A stretch of 64,000 nt of DNA from Mactromeris polynyma (taxonomy: Eukaryota > Mollusca > Bivalvia > Venerida > Mactridae), in assembly GCA_032209605.1 (NCBI GenBank), contig JASFXZ010000001.1, forward strand, positions 18,246,256 to 18,310,255, given 5' to 3'. Under the pieces are notes generated by a model. The model had not been told where the DNA came from. It did not search any database and saw only the letters and a program-made list of their open reading frames with translations. The position numbers and the translations under genes are program-made. The stretch's first letter is position 1. Each line of letters starts with the position of its first letter. Shown here one piece after another: positions 12,100-23,400 of the stretch.

Positions 12100-13287
12100 C
12101 ATGCGTGGTCCATAACCCTACATACTCCTGAAAATTGCCCCTACTTAGATGGTGTCTGAGTGTGGAAACAGGGCTCTCAATTGTCCAGATATTGGAGAGT
12201 GGTTGGATTCTTCTTGAATTAGGACCGCATAATTATCCTAACCAATAATATTGCTTTCTGATTTGTGATGAAATCTTTCTGTTAGGGTATTTTTGTTGGT
12301 GAGTAATGTAGGAGCGCAAACACAGATTATTTAATCTTAAGGCCGCCCTGTGTCATGATTAAAATCAGTGGTCAGGTCAATATCAGTAATGATTAAGAAA
12401 ATGTGTGACATATTAACCTATAAATGTTAGTTTGACCTCGGTTGTTCATTAATGGTCGTATGATATCAGGTATATAGTTTGCAGTTTACTGTACCGTGTA
12501 ACAGACTAGCATTGTGCTTGTTTCTCTTATGTGGCTAATTACATGTACAAAATATTAGAATGTGGGGTACATGTATTACAATTCAACTGAAATTTCAATA
12601 TGTGCTGTATTCTAGAGCTGTTTTCAATAGAAAAAATATTGATGTATCATTAATATTTTTCTGTCAATCGATTGTCGATACTAATTTTTAAAAATCGATA
12701 CTTTAATATGAATATTAAATACATGCCTGAAAACTTATCCAAAACAAAAGTAGAAGCTGCTGTCATTACACTATGTCCTAAACTTCACCTATCAAATGCC
12801 TTCAAGAAAAATCACATTACTGAAGATTATTAATATTTTTCTTTTGTTTTTTGTAAAAGCCTGGCCATTATTGTCCCTCGTGTCATAAATGTGGACAATT
12901 GTGTGTCTTTTTGACAGTTGATATAAGAAATGTACATTAGAATTCTTGTTTTACGATGTTTCTTATTAGTGATTATGATAAAACAGAATATAACTATAGT
13001 AGATTTTGTTGAAGGTTTGTAGTTCAAACTAATTATTGTAGACCAGGATTCAAGGTTCAAAATCAAATTAAAATGCAGTGAACATAAAGTAGGTACTTCA
13101 CCGGGTTTTAATTTATATTCTTCTGCTCATTAATCAGCTTGATTAATGTGTCTAGGCTAAGGAGTTTGTGCTGAATGGCATACACATTCCTATAATGCAT
13201 TTTAAATGAACATAAAGAAGTTCAAACTGTTAAACAAGGACAAATCACTTAAAGAGAACCAATCCCCTATTATATAAAGCTCATTTT

Positions 13288-13323
13288 GCACAAGGTGGAC
13301 AAAATCCCCTTCATGAATTTTAC
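13288..13323 (-). repeat. Inverted copy of the 32-bp 'GGGGATTTTGTCC' unit
   Basis: CAAGGTGGACAAAATCCCC followed by TTCATGAATTTT is the reverse complement of the unit tandemly repeated at 13507-13634. The two blocks form an inverted pair about 180 bp apart. Confidence 0.7.
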
Positions 13324-13506
13324 ACTTAGGACAAAACATGCTCTGATATTTTTTGTATTAAGTTCAATGTGGTTTAAAACTAAACAAATAAACAGAATAA
13401 TGTTTCAACATTTATTGAACATTTTTAACAAGGATGTGGTAAAACCAAGAAATATGAAAAACACTTAATTGGATTTACAGTTTGATGCATGTCATTATTA
13501 TATTCA

Positions 13507-13634
13507 CTTGTAAAATTCATGAAGGGGATTTTGTCCTACTTGCAAAATTCATGAAGGGGATTTTGTCCACCTTGTTAAATTCATGAAGGGGATTTTGTCC
13601 ACCTTGTACAAATGAGCGAAGGGGATTTTGTCTG
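13507..13634 (+). repeat. Tandem repeat, 4 x 32 bp
   Basis: Units start at 13507, 13539, 13571 and 13603 and contain AAATTCATGAAGGGGATTTT then GTCC. The fourth is more diverged, and a partial GGGGATTTCGTCC follows. Not coding as far as can be seen. Confidence 0.8.
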
Positions 13635-15601
13635 GAGGGGATTTCGTCCTACACTCCTGAGACTGACTCGTCAGAAAGAACGGTCGTCTTATATTGTTAA
13701 GGTTTCACTGTAGTGTGTTTGGAATCAGTTTATCTGTTGTAAATGACTTTGCTATTGATTTGTTTGTGAAGAAAGTAAAATAGTTCATTTGTACGAAACA
13801 TAATTCAAATGTAAATGAATCGGCTGAAAGTGATATATTCTTGTTTTTTGTAACATATAAAACTTGGCAGCAGTTTGATTACTCTTGGCCAAATATTTCA
13901 TCAACTTAACACTTGTATCTACATTTGTAAGTGGCAAAGATGAATGTGAGTTTTAAATGCCTGAAAATATTTTGTTGAAATGAACCTTAGTGAAAACTGA
14001 ACGTTGTATTTCATCCTTGTTTTTAACTTTTCTTATCAAATTGACTAGTTCAATGTTGGGAGTGTGACTTAAAGTAATATTATGCTCATTTTTTGTCCAT
14101 TTGTTTACCTAAACAAACACATTTGAATAGTTCACAATTGAATAAAATTGCTTAATAAAAAAATCACTGTCATGTCTTTGATTAATCAAGTATTGATTGT
14201 GGTACATAACACAATATATTGCTAGTCATATATGTGAACTCTCCTGATTTCCACGGGAGACTCCCGGATTTGACAGCCAACTCACTCTCTCCCAGCCAGG
14301 AGCTGCGATCTCCCGATTTCATGAAAAAAAACACTGAATTTGAAATTATTTTAATAATTATGATTATTGTGTACCTTATGACTTAACAAACATGGTGGCG
14401 CCATTTGGAATTTCAATGTGTCAAGCATATTTGGTGTATATTTTATGTAATTTATGTATCTGTCATGAGGATGTCATTACTTGACATTATTTGCTTTGCT
14501 TACTTCACCTACAGTGAAATTGTGTGTTGAAAGATTTGGTTAGCTTTGTGTCATATATACGTTGTAGCTTTGGCTGCAGTAAAGTACACTCAGTGTTTGG
14601 TGGGTTCTATCGTGTATATATATGAGTAGGTACTGGAACTTTACTCTCGCTGATATATTGACATTCAATGGCTGGAATATAATGCTTAGGACTGTTACAG
14701 TAAGTAATTGCTACAAAAAAAAACTCTTCCAGCTGCTTTATCAGAGTTTGTCAAATAGTTTGATTCTTAGAAGAGATTTTTTTTTATTAGGATTGGAAAA
14801 AAAAAATATTAATTTATAATAATTACCAATATATTTTTATGTTTTAATTTTATTAGAAATGATTAGGAAGGAAAATAAATCTTTAATCTATTATATTTAA
14901 TCTACCATTTAATCCAGGTCTCAATGATGAATCTTAAACATTGAAGAGAAATTTGGTATGATGCCTTGTGCTAGAGTCATGCACTGTGCTTACCAAGAAT
15001 GGCGACTCTTTACTAGACCATGAAATTGTAATTTTATAGCAAGATTAATTTAAACAAGTTGAAAACAGGCTCTGTTTGACTGCATAACTGTGTAGTTCAT
15101 TTGTATGACAGATTGCATTCTAAATACAAGAACAATAATTTAACATTGTCTCACTATGATAAAGTTGAATACTCCCATTTGGTTATGTGAAGATTTCTAG
15201 TTGTGAATAAATGTCTATTATACTCTGTTGTCCTAATGTCAAGCCTTTATATTTCCTGTATAAGTGTATGAAAATGATTATAATGACTTGACCAGCAGTC
15301 AGTTTTCCTCATTATTGTATCCACATTTCTTATCCTTAACTTCAAGATGTATCTGACCCATCTACATGTATGTAAATTTGATGGTAGGGCTTCATCCCAT
15401 GTTGTCATTACATGGGCTAAATATCTTGAATGAAATCCTTTGCAATGTTTCTGATTTTAAAGAATTTTTGTTTTATCATTTTTTTATTTTTTTTTATTTT
15501 TTTTTTATTAATTAATGAACAAAACATGTAGAAAAAAATTATTAAAAAACTGGAAGTTGTTTTAATTTTATGATATTACCGACTTCTTTTTTCAACAGAT
15601 A

Positions 15602-15852
15602 CATATGAGCACCACTGTACGATTTCCAACCTCTTCTTTAAGTGACATCATTTGCAGAAAACGTCACACATGATGTCAAGGTCGTCACTATGTAATGACA
15701 GTAAGCAATATTTGCCCCATATGGCAATATGAAAACAAAGTGACAAAATGGAGTTAATATTGTTTTTTTGCTTGAATAGTGACATCACATGTTGCATTTT
15801 CTTGTAATTACGTCACTTACAGAAGAGGTTGTAAATCTTAGAGTAGCGCTCA
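15602..15852 (+). mobile_element. MITE with TGACGTCA-bearing ends, copy B
   Basis: Same family and orientation as 10350-10594. The left end is ATATGAGCACCACTGTACG and the right end runs through GAGGTTGTAAATC to GTAGCGCTC. The interior contains the family's CAATATTTGCCCCATATGG block. Confidence 0.8.
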
Positions 15853-16152
15853 ACTATACAGATGAATACGTAAATATAGACTTAATATTTTTGCGATCTC
15901 AATATGACTGAAATTACAAATTTTCAAATGTTGATAATGTTATGACTGCAGCTTGTTTTAGTTTCATACGAACTGAAACATTTTTTGTCTATATTTTGGC
16001 TGACTTAAAACTATTATTGTTTGTAAAAATATTGTTGTTGGTAGCAGTACAAATGTAGCATTATTCAATAATATCAATACATATTTACCATATGTAATTT
16101 TGGCAAATCTACATCCTATTTCATTTTAAAAGACTTTGAATGAATATTGTTT

Positions 16153-16822
16153 GAGTCATAATTTAATACTAACTGTCAGAAGGTTTTGTTCTATTTACAT
16201 GAAATGTTATTTTGTATTGCTACTAGTGAAGTTCTGAAGTTAAACATGTGGGACTAGTAGTAGTACTAAATTTAATCTCAAATATTTAAAATGTGAAAAT
16301 AAGGCCAAGCTTACAAAGTTGATTGTTACGGGTCCCCTACCTGCAGTTTTAAGGGGGGAAGGTTGGTAGGTTTGTTGTAGTTAATGTTTCTTTAGATTTA
16401 TAACGCACAAAATTCTGTATGAAAGAATGCCCCCATAAAAGATTGAGTCAGGCCAACTTCTGTGGTTTGGTCAGGTGCTGCAAACTATTTTTATGGATAG
16501 CCTATGTCATGAATATTTGCCCTGTACTGTCATATTTAGTCATGATTATCCTAATTTAGACTCTGTGTTGTGTGGCGTGATTGTCACATGCAGATAGATA
16601 GATGACTTGGACAGTTACTTTTAAAGATTGATAAGATAGATTTATTTCTCATAACATGTACAAGTCACATGGCATTACAATATAAAAAACATAAGACCAT
16701 GTCATATTCATGATATGAAAAGGATAACACAAAAAAGGGATAATTATTCCCTTATTTCCATTGTGGTCCTTGACAAAGTTATGTATACAACATTTATGAA
16801 TCGCTGAAAATCTCTGTAATGT
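16153..16822 (+). repeat. Duplicated segment, copy 1 (carries a LINE insertion)
   Basis: Closely matches 17221-17660 across blocks such as GGTTACGGGTCCCCTACCTG-type sequence, GGCCAACTTCTGTGGTTTGG and GTGTGGCGTGATTGTCACAT. Copy 1 differs by an inserted reversed LINE tail at about 16628-16777. The two copies start about 1.07 kb apart in direct orientation. Confidence 0.8.
16628..16777 (-). mobile_element. LINE 3' tail insertion, reverse orientation
   Basis: Matches the reverse complement of the 3' UTR end of the element at 2551-3133 (AAGGACCACAATGGAA..., ACATGTTATGAGAAATAAATC). It interrupts copy 1 of the duplicated segment between TTTTAAAG and AAAGTTATGTATAC; copy 2 has the uninterrupted sequence. 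A four-base AAAG may be the target duplication. Confidence 0.68.
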
Positions 16823-17220
16823 TACTTATATCTTTTTGTCTTTTTTTCCTACTTTCGAACTTCTGTGTTTGAATTATTCTTGAAAGATTTGTTCATAGAA
16901 ACTGGTTGATTCCACCAAAGGGGGTCACATGAATTAATTATTATATTAATTTTGTATTGTTGTTGTTTACTTTGCATAATTTGGGTTCTCATCTCATGCG
17001 ATTTGTAATTTACGCTGATATAATATTGTACGCATAATTACATTTACATGTATGCAATGCCAATATATATCGTAGTAATCAGGGACACTGCCAGGTATAC
17101 ACGCATGTGTATAGTAGAAATGTATGTATACTTCTAGGAAAAAAGAAGTCTATATTATCATAAAATTAAAACAGCTTTCAGTTTTTAAATAAGTTTTTTT
17201 CCCCATTTTAATCCTGTTCA

Positions 17221-17660
17221 AGTCATAATTAAGTCCTATCTGTCAGAAGGTAACGTTCTATGTACAAGCAATGTGAATGTGAAAATAAGGCCATCCTTAC
17301 AAAGTTGATGGTTACGGGTCCCCTACCTGCAGTTTTTAAGGGGGGGGGGGGGGGTAAGTATGATGTATATAATGTTTCTTTAGATTTTTAAACACACAAA
17401 ATTTTGTATTGAATAACCCCCCAAAAAAGGTTTGAGTCGGGCCAACTTCTGTGGTTTGGTCAGGTGCTGCAAACTATTTTTATGGATTGCCTATGACATG
17501 AATATTTGCCCTGTACTGTCATATATTTAGACATGACTTTCCTGATTTAGACTCGGTGTTGTGTGGCGTGATTGTCACATGCAGATTAATGGATGACTCA
17601 GGCAGAAACTTTAAAAGTTATGTATACGAAATTTCTTAATCAATGAAAATCAGTGTAAGA
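17221..17660 (+). repeat. Duplicated segment, copy 2 (empty site)
   Basis: Second copy of the segment at 16153-16822 without the LINE tail. It includes a G homopolymer at 17341-17354, where copy 1 has a shorter G run. Confidence 0.8.
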
Positions 17661-19098
17661 TTGTGGTAATTGTCAGATTCATTACAAATACAAAAATAAA
17701 CCTAAAGACCATATTTTTAAAGTATAACTTGATAAACTGCAATGTTTTGATATTAAGAGAGCATCCAAACTATATATTGTGTAGGATGCTTTAATGCATT
17801 CATGGGACAATGTCACAATGCCTAATTTTAATCCTTAACTAAAAATAAACATTTATTGTACAACAAAATGTCAAAATATCTGCAAACCATATTTTATTTC
17901 ACACTGGAGTATAAAATGCTATATTCTGTATGGTATTATAGATATTTATTTACATGCTGCTATAAATAGAAAAAAACAAAATAGCCTACAGCACAATAGA
18001 TGTAATATGTTTTGTCCATGTCAATTGTTTTTACCGTGACTGATGTACTTTTTGAACTGAACTTTCAAAGATAGAACTTGTCTTTGTGCCAGCAGGGTCA
18101 TGAAGTACTGCTAGAAACACTGACGCATAGTTTGCACCTCAGTTGTGAGTTGTAATTAAAAATAACATTAATCACAAGGTTCGCACAGTCTTGAAAAGTC
18201 CTTGAATTTGAAGCTTACTTCTTGAAAAATACTTGAATTTGTAACAGACAAAAACTCCTTGAAAAGTACTTCAATTTTGAAAGAAAACGAACAAAATTTG
18301 GTAAATTGCCCTTGAATTCTTCTGCTGCGGATAGAAAAGGATAAATAATAACAAACATACCAACAATGATGAAAACAATTTGTAAAATGACAGCTATTTT
18401 TTACCAGGCCTACGGCCGAGTAGACGATAGTATGGTTATACAGTACGGCACGGAGGCAACAGGTTTTATGCCCTCTGAAGTAATTCTTACACTGTGTAAT
18501 TTTATCCGTGCTGCAGTGATAGTCATCTCGGAGTGATAAACTTGAAAAATACGCTGGATCCCTTCTTCTCTGTACCAAAACATCAAACTTTTTAATCCTT
18601 GAATATGGGGAAAAATACTTTAAAAGTCCTTGAAAAGTAGTTGAATTTTTATCGGGAAGTTCTGCATGAACAATGAACCAACTGTTGATAAATAATCTGA
18701 ACCGTATTTAAAGAGTTGTTTTACTGTAAATAAAACCATATTTATACCAGGGTTGACTTGTAAGACCAGGTCAGTATGAAGTTTATCATGACATGTCCCG
18801 ATACATCGAAGCCTTGTTGTAAGCCCACGTATTTTGTTTGGCACATGATGTGTGGTTGCCAAAATTAAGTCCAAGTTTTGTATATTGTCTGATTAAATCA
18901 TGTTTAACATCAGAAGTGGGAGTGTGTCATATGATTTGTAGTATGAGCTATGCACGAATCGATATAAAGAGAAATGCAACAGGCAATATATAAACTTGTT
19001 TTCAAGCTGTCTTTAACAGTAAACAAAGTCTGATGTATTAAATTATAGATATATATATATAGTTGACAAATGCTCAATAAATGATATTTTAATACTAT
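17661..19098. other. Gene-free stretch with degenerate 'CTTGAAAAGTCCTTGAATTT' motifs
   Basis: Between 18176 and 18640 the motif TCCTTGAAAAGTNCTTGAATTT recurs in degenerate form near both ends. This pattern is seen at the ends of old DNA transposons. The minus-strand frame of 136 codons inside (18168-18578) starts and ends in this repeat and has no recognised domain. Confidence 0.4.
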
Positions 19099-19100
19099 AC

Positions 19101-19231
19101 ATAGTTCCCACATCTACAATATTTACCTCCCTTGTTCTTAACCGTTGGCCATTTTGATAGGCAAAACTGATAAGCCCTTATAGGAGTAATTTCAGAACAA
19201 GGGAGGTAAATATCGTAGATGTAAGAACTAT
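19101..19231. mobile_element. MITE 'ATAGTTCYCACATC', short copy
   Basis: Ends are ~38-bp imperfect inverted repeats: ATAGTTCCCACATCTAC... through TTTACCTCCCTTGTTCT on the left, with the reverse complement on the right. A longer copy with the same ends lies in ODC intron 6 (25154-25465). Confidence 0.8.
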
Positions 19232-19453
19232 CTATTGATGGATTTCAGATATACATGTATTTAAAAAAGTTTCATGAAGAAACAGACTTCATGTAATTGC
19301 TATTTTTAACTCATAAATGATCAGTTTCACCTTGTTGGCTCAAGAAGGGGAGGAGATTCTTCAATCACATGTTAACTCCCAATATGATACTGTGGCTGAA
19401 GATGATATGTTCAATATTTTATTTATTTTGACATATTTTATATCTATTTTCAG

Positions 19454-19579
19454 GGCGGAAGCATATTCTTCACACAGAGCCCTGAGGGGTTCCTACCGCT
19501 AGGGAAGCTTAACTTCAACGCGGAGCCACCGTGGGAACCAAGCTAACACTAGTTTATAGCAAGTGTTCTCAAAGGCCAG
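19454..19579 (+). other. Probable 5' UTR exon of ODC
   Basis: A GC-richer block is preceded by an acceptor-like TATCTATTTTCAG and followed by a GTATGT donor at 19580. Joined to 20405 it gives a leader with no ATG before the ODC start codon. It contains no long frame. This is inferred from splice signals and composition only; a further upstream first exon and the promoter were not located. Confidence 0.45.
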
Positions 19580-19603
19580 GTATGTACAATGTTACACCCT
19601 GAT

Positions 19604-19653
19604 CTTTGCTGTGAAACCAATCAGTATATAGACCTTTGCTGTGAAACCAATCA
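19604..19653 (+). repeat. 30-bp tandem duplication containing CCAAT
   Basis: CTTTGCTGTGAAACCAATCAG occurs at 19604 and 19634. It lies just inside the putative first ODC intron. Each copy has one CCAAT pentamer. Confidence 0.7.
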
Positions 19654-20404
19654 GTTTCAATCTGCATAATGATAAAGATAATTGTTTCAATGATATATAT
19701 ATGCTCAAAATTACTGTGAAATTATCAAATACTGACCTGAGTTTTGTGTTTGATACAGAAGAGGTGCATTTAAATAGCTACCCCAACTCAATTTTTTAAA
19801 TTAATTAAACCTCAAAACATGTAAAGATCTCTTTTAGAGAATCACAGAACTGATTTCCGTTTATTGATATGTTGATAAATAAAAAAGTTATGGCAGTTTG
19901 AATCTGAAAATTTATGGCGAAAATTCAGAAATTTTAAAGACCACCTCACAACTAATACCATCTCTTTAATGTGTTTTAATGGACCAGTTTATATTCCATA
20001 TATTAACTTGATAATCAGACCACCTTACATCCAACTACGACTTACATCTGAACCAATGATAGCCTTATTATTGTGGTCCTAATACAAGATACACAAGCAT
20101 ATGCACCTAGAGATAATAGGGGCATACTTTTAACATACTTGACATTTGCAAATATTTGATGACCTGTATATGACCTCAGACTATCCTTTAAAAACTTATT
20201 AACGTTGAGAGTGGAAGGAAAAAATGTATTTTAAAATAATTGTTAAATGTTTACTGAGAGTTTTGAACTTTTGTCAAGCAATTATGCTGATATTTCAAAA
20301 CATTCAATTTCACACATGTTGCGCAATATTGATTTATTGCTATTTATGTACAGTATACATGTATAGTTATTACTTAACTAGTTTATTTTTTATTCTCCTT
20401 TCAG

Positions 20405-20463
20405 AGTGCTTATATATCCATTCATTTCTTTTGTTGATCTGTCCTTACTAAACCAAAACAAAA
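20405..20463 (+). other. ODC 5' UTR part of first coding exon
   Basis: An acceptor CTCCTTTCAG ends at 20404, and 59 nt of leader precede the ATG at 20464. The leader has no ATG and ends CCAAAACAAAAATGAAG, a favourable A at -3. Confidence 0.6.
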
Positions 20464-23400
20464 ATGAAGACGTATATTGCGAAAAAAAGTCCTGTAGATT
20501 TGCTCCCCTTTGAAAAATCAACTCCTATCCTTATTGAAGAGCAAGTGGCTCAGTCGGCAAGGGAGGTAAGTGTAGTTTTGATTATCTGATATCTAAGAGT
20601 TGCTTCCCTTTAATGAAATGAATTATCCATAGTGGCAGTGATTTTTTTTGAAAATTAGTTTACTGCCTGTGCCTTTTTAATTGGGAAATATGCGCGATAA
20701 GTCCCAAATTTGGGAAATAATAGCATTGTTATTTTACTTATAAATGTTTTGGTATCCTGCTTTTGCTGAATGTATGATTACTTTTCCCTCTTTCATCTCA
20801 AAGTGCTCCTTTCAGGATGGTAAAAAGTCAGTAAATTTTTTTTTTAATTTTTGGGGTAAAAAGCACACCTTTTTGGAAAAAATCGGCAGTAAAATTGAAA
20901 ATTAATCACTGGTACTGATCAAGGGTTAGACTAATAGAGTGCCTGACAACTGATGCTATAGTCATGAGTTCGAGCTTTCATTGGCGTTCGAGCTCCCATT
21001 GGCGTATTTTGATCACAAACTTCACAGTGCCTACTTCAGGCGCTGGTATTGTTTTGTAGACCAGGAAGCAGTTGTCAAGAGTGATCAGTATGTGATGTAA
21101 GAACTTGTTCCACCTTTGATGTAATATGAAGACGTTTTAACTCAATACCTTGCATCTATATGTATAAGTAACACATTTATAAGGAGCTTTAAGTTTGAAC
21201 TCAATACCTTGCATCTATATGTATAAGTAACACATTTATAAGGAGTTTTTAGTATTTTTACGAGGTAACAGTTAGTCCAATGGACTTCTTAAAAGTAAGC
21301 TTGCAGTTACATTGTGTATATTTTTGTGATGTTATTCCAGGGTTGTGATGAACCTTTCCTTATCTGTAACCTTGGTGATGTGATTAAGAAGTACCTCCAG
21401 TGGGAGCAGCTGTTACCTAGGGTGAAACCATTCTATGGTATGTTCTGTGAGATTTATAAGACTCTTTCTGTCTAGTTTCCAAGCTAAATCAGCTGTTTAA
21501 CTGTTAACATTTCAAAATTCTGTTCAAAGTTTATGACAACAATTTTTTCATATGGGGTTCAGAAAGTTTTAGAATTTATTTAGGAATCAAGTTTACAGTT
21601 TTCTCTCTGGATTCATTATAGAAACATGAATATTTTCATACTTGTAATTTGTCTTTTATATTGTCCGCAAACTTCTTATGACAGGCTCTCTTATTGAACA
21701 CCATCTCTGTCCATGGTTTGGTACACATTCATGTCATCAGTAATAAATACCACTGTAAGAAAGAAAATGATAGATAGAAAACTAGCTGAATTTATGTTTT
21801 TCTTGGTTTTAAATTGGCATCCAGAATTACAAGTTATCATGGCAGTGGCTATATTCTGCGAGTTGTCTTTTTGAAAAATTACGGAGTTCTGAACTTCAAA
21901 CGTATTGTAATCTGTATTTGCGCAAGACCTTCTGTTGGCAAGATAGATGCTACATCTGACGCTTGTTTGTGTGTTTGAGTGTTTTATTGTGACATTATAT
22001 GCTTATATTCATAATTGTATGTATTATTCATTACAGCTGTCAAGTGTAATGACGACTTGGCTGTGCTGAAAGTTCTTGCGGAATGTGGTGCAAACTTCGA
22101 CTGTGCCAGCAAGGTAAATCATTACTTTTGTATCTTTCTATCTGCATTAATATAACATATTTATTTGGTCATTACTTAAGCAGTGCACCATATACTGTAC
22201 ATGACATTTGGTAATTTAATTAGAAACATTGACTCTATTTTACTTGATGTATATAACTAGCCGTGCTGCTCAGTGGTAGAGTATTCTCCTTGGATGTGAA
22301 AGATGTTGAGTTCAATCCCCAGCTGTGACATACCACAGTTGTTAGAAATTATACTTGTAACACCCGCCCAGCAAGGTCCTGTCACTCAGGCAGTCTGGGT
22401 CCGATACCCATGCTGAGCAGGTTCAATACCCGGGCTTGGCAGGTCTGATACGCGGGCTCCGCAGGTCCAATACCCGGACTGGGCAGGTGTGATACCCGGG
22501 CTGGTCAGGTCCGATCTGGTCTAAATTTGATTAACTTGGAATGTCTCAATCATTTTGTTTTCAGAATGAAATTCAGAAGGTCCTAAGCTTGAGTATTCCT
22601 CCTGAGCGAATTATCTATGCTAACCCATGCAAGCAGTCATCCATGCTGAAGTATGCAGCGAAGAACAATGTGGAGATGATGACCTTCGATAACGAGGCTG
22701 AGCTTCACAAGGTCAAGGCCTTGTATCCTGATGCTAAGTTAGTATTTGCCTCTGCATAGTATTTTTTATGCCCCCCTTCGAAGTATAGAGGGCATATTGG
22801 TTTGCACATGTCGGTCCGTCTGTCTGTCGGGTCTGTAACCTTTTCGTTTCCGATCAATAACTTAAGAACCCTTTGCCCTGCACCAAATTTGATATACACT
22901 GAATATGGAAAGCCAGCATGAATTTCATTGAAAGTCTCAAATCACCTGGTTTACAACCAGTGCTGACACCCAAGTAGCCTTGTCATCACAGAAGACGCAC
23001 AGAGGAGATTATTAAAAAAATATACTGAAATTCCCTGAAACAATTTAAATACTGTTAGTCAGTGATGTAAGTAGTAATAAGTGGTCAAATGCTACATACA
23101 AATGAACCACACTTTGACACTGGTTTAATTAAGACCTACGCGACTAAATGATTGCTATGATGTATGTGCGTATAGTGAATTTGTTTGTGTTTTCAGATTG
23201 GTGTTGAGGATATTACCTCCCAGTAACTTCAAGGTACAATGTGAGCTTGGTATAAAGTTTGGTTGTCATCCTTCCAAGGCTCTGCCTCTGCTTCAGCTGG
23301 CACAAGCTCTCGATCTGAATGTGATGGGTATCAGGTATAAGACTCAATATACATATCACTTGAAACCCTGGGCCTGTATTCACAAACACTTTTACACTGA

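Noticed and set aside
18168..18578. 136-codon minus-strand open frame
   Set aside because: Both ends are made of degenerate CTTGAAAAGTCC repeats and no domain is recognisable.
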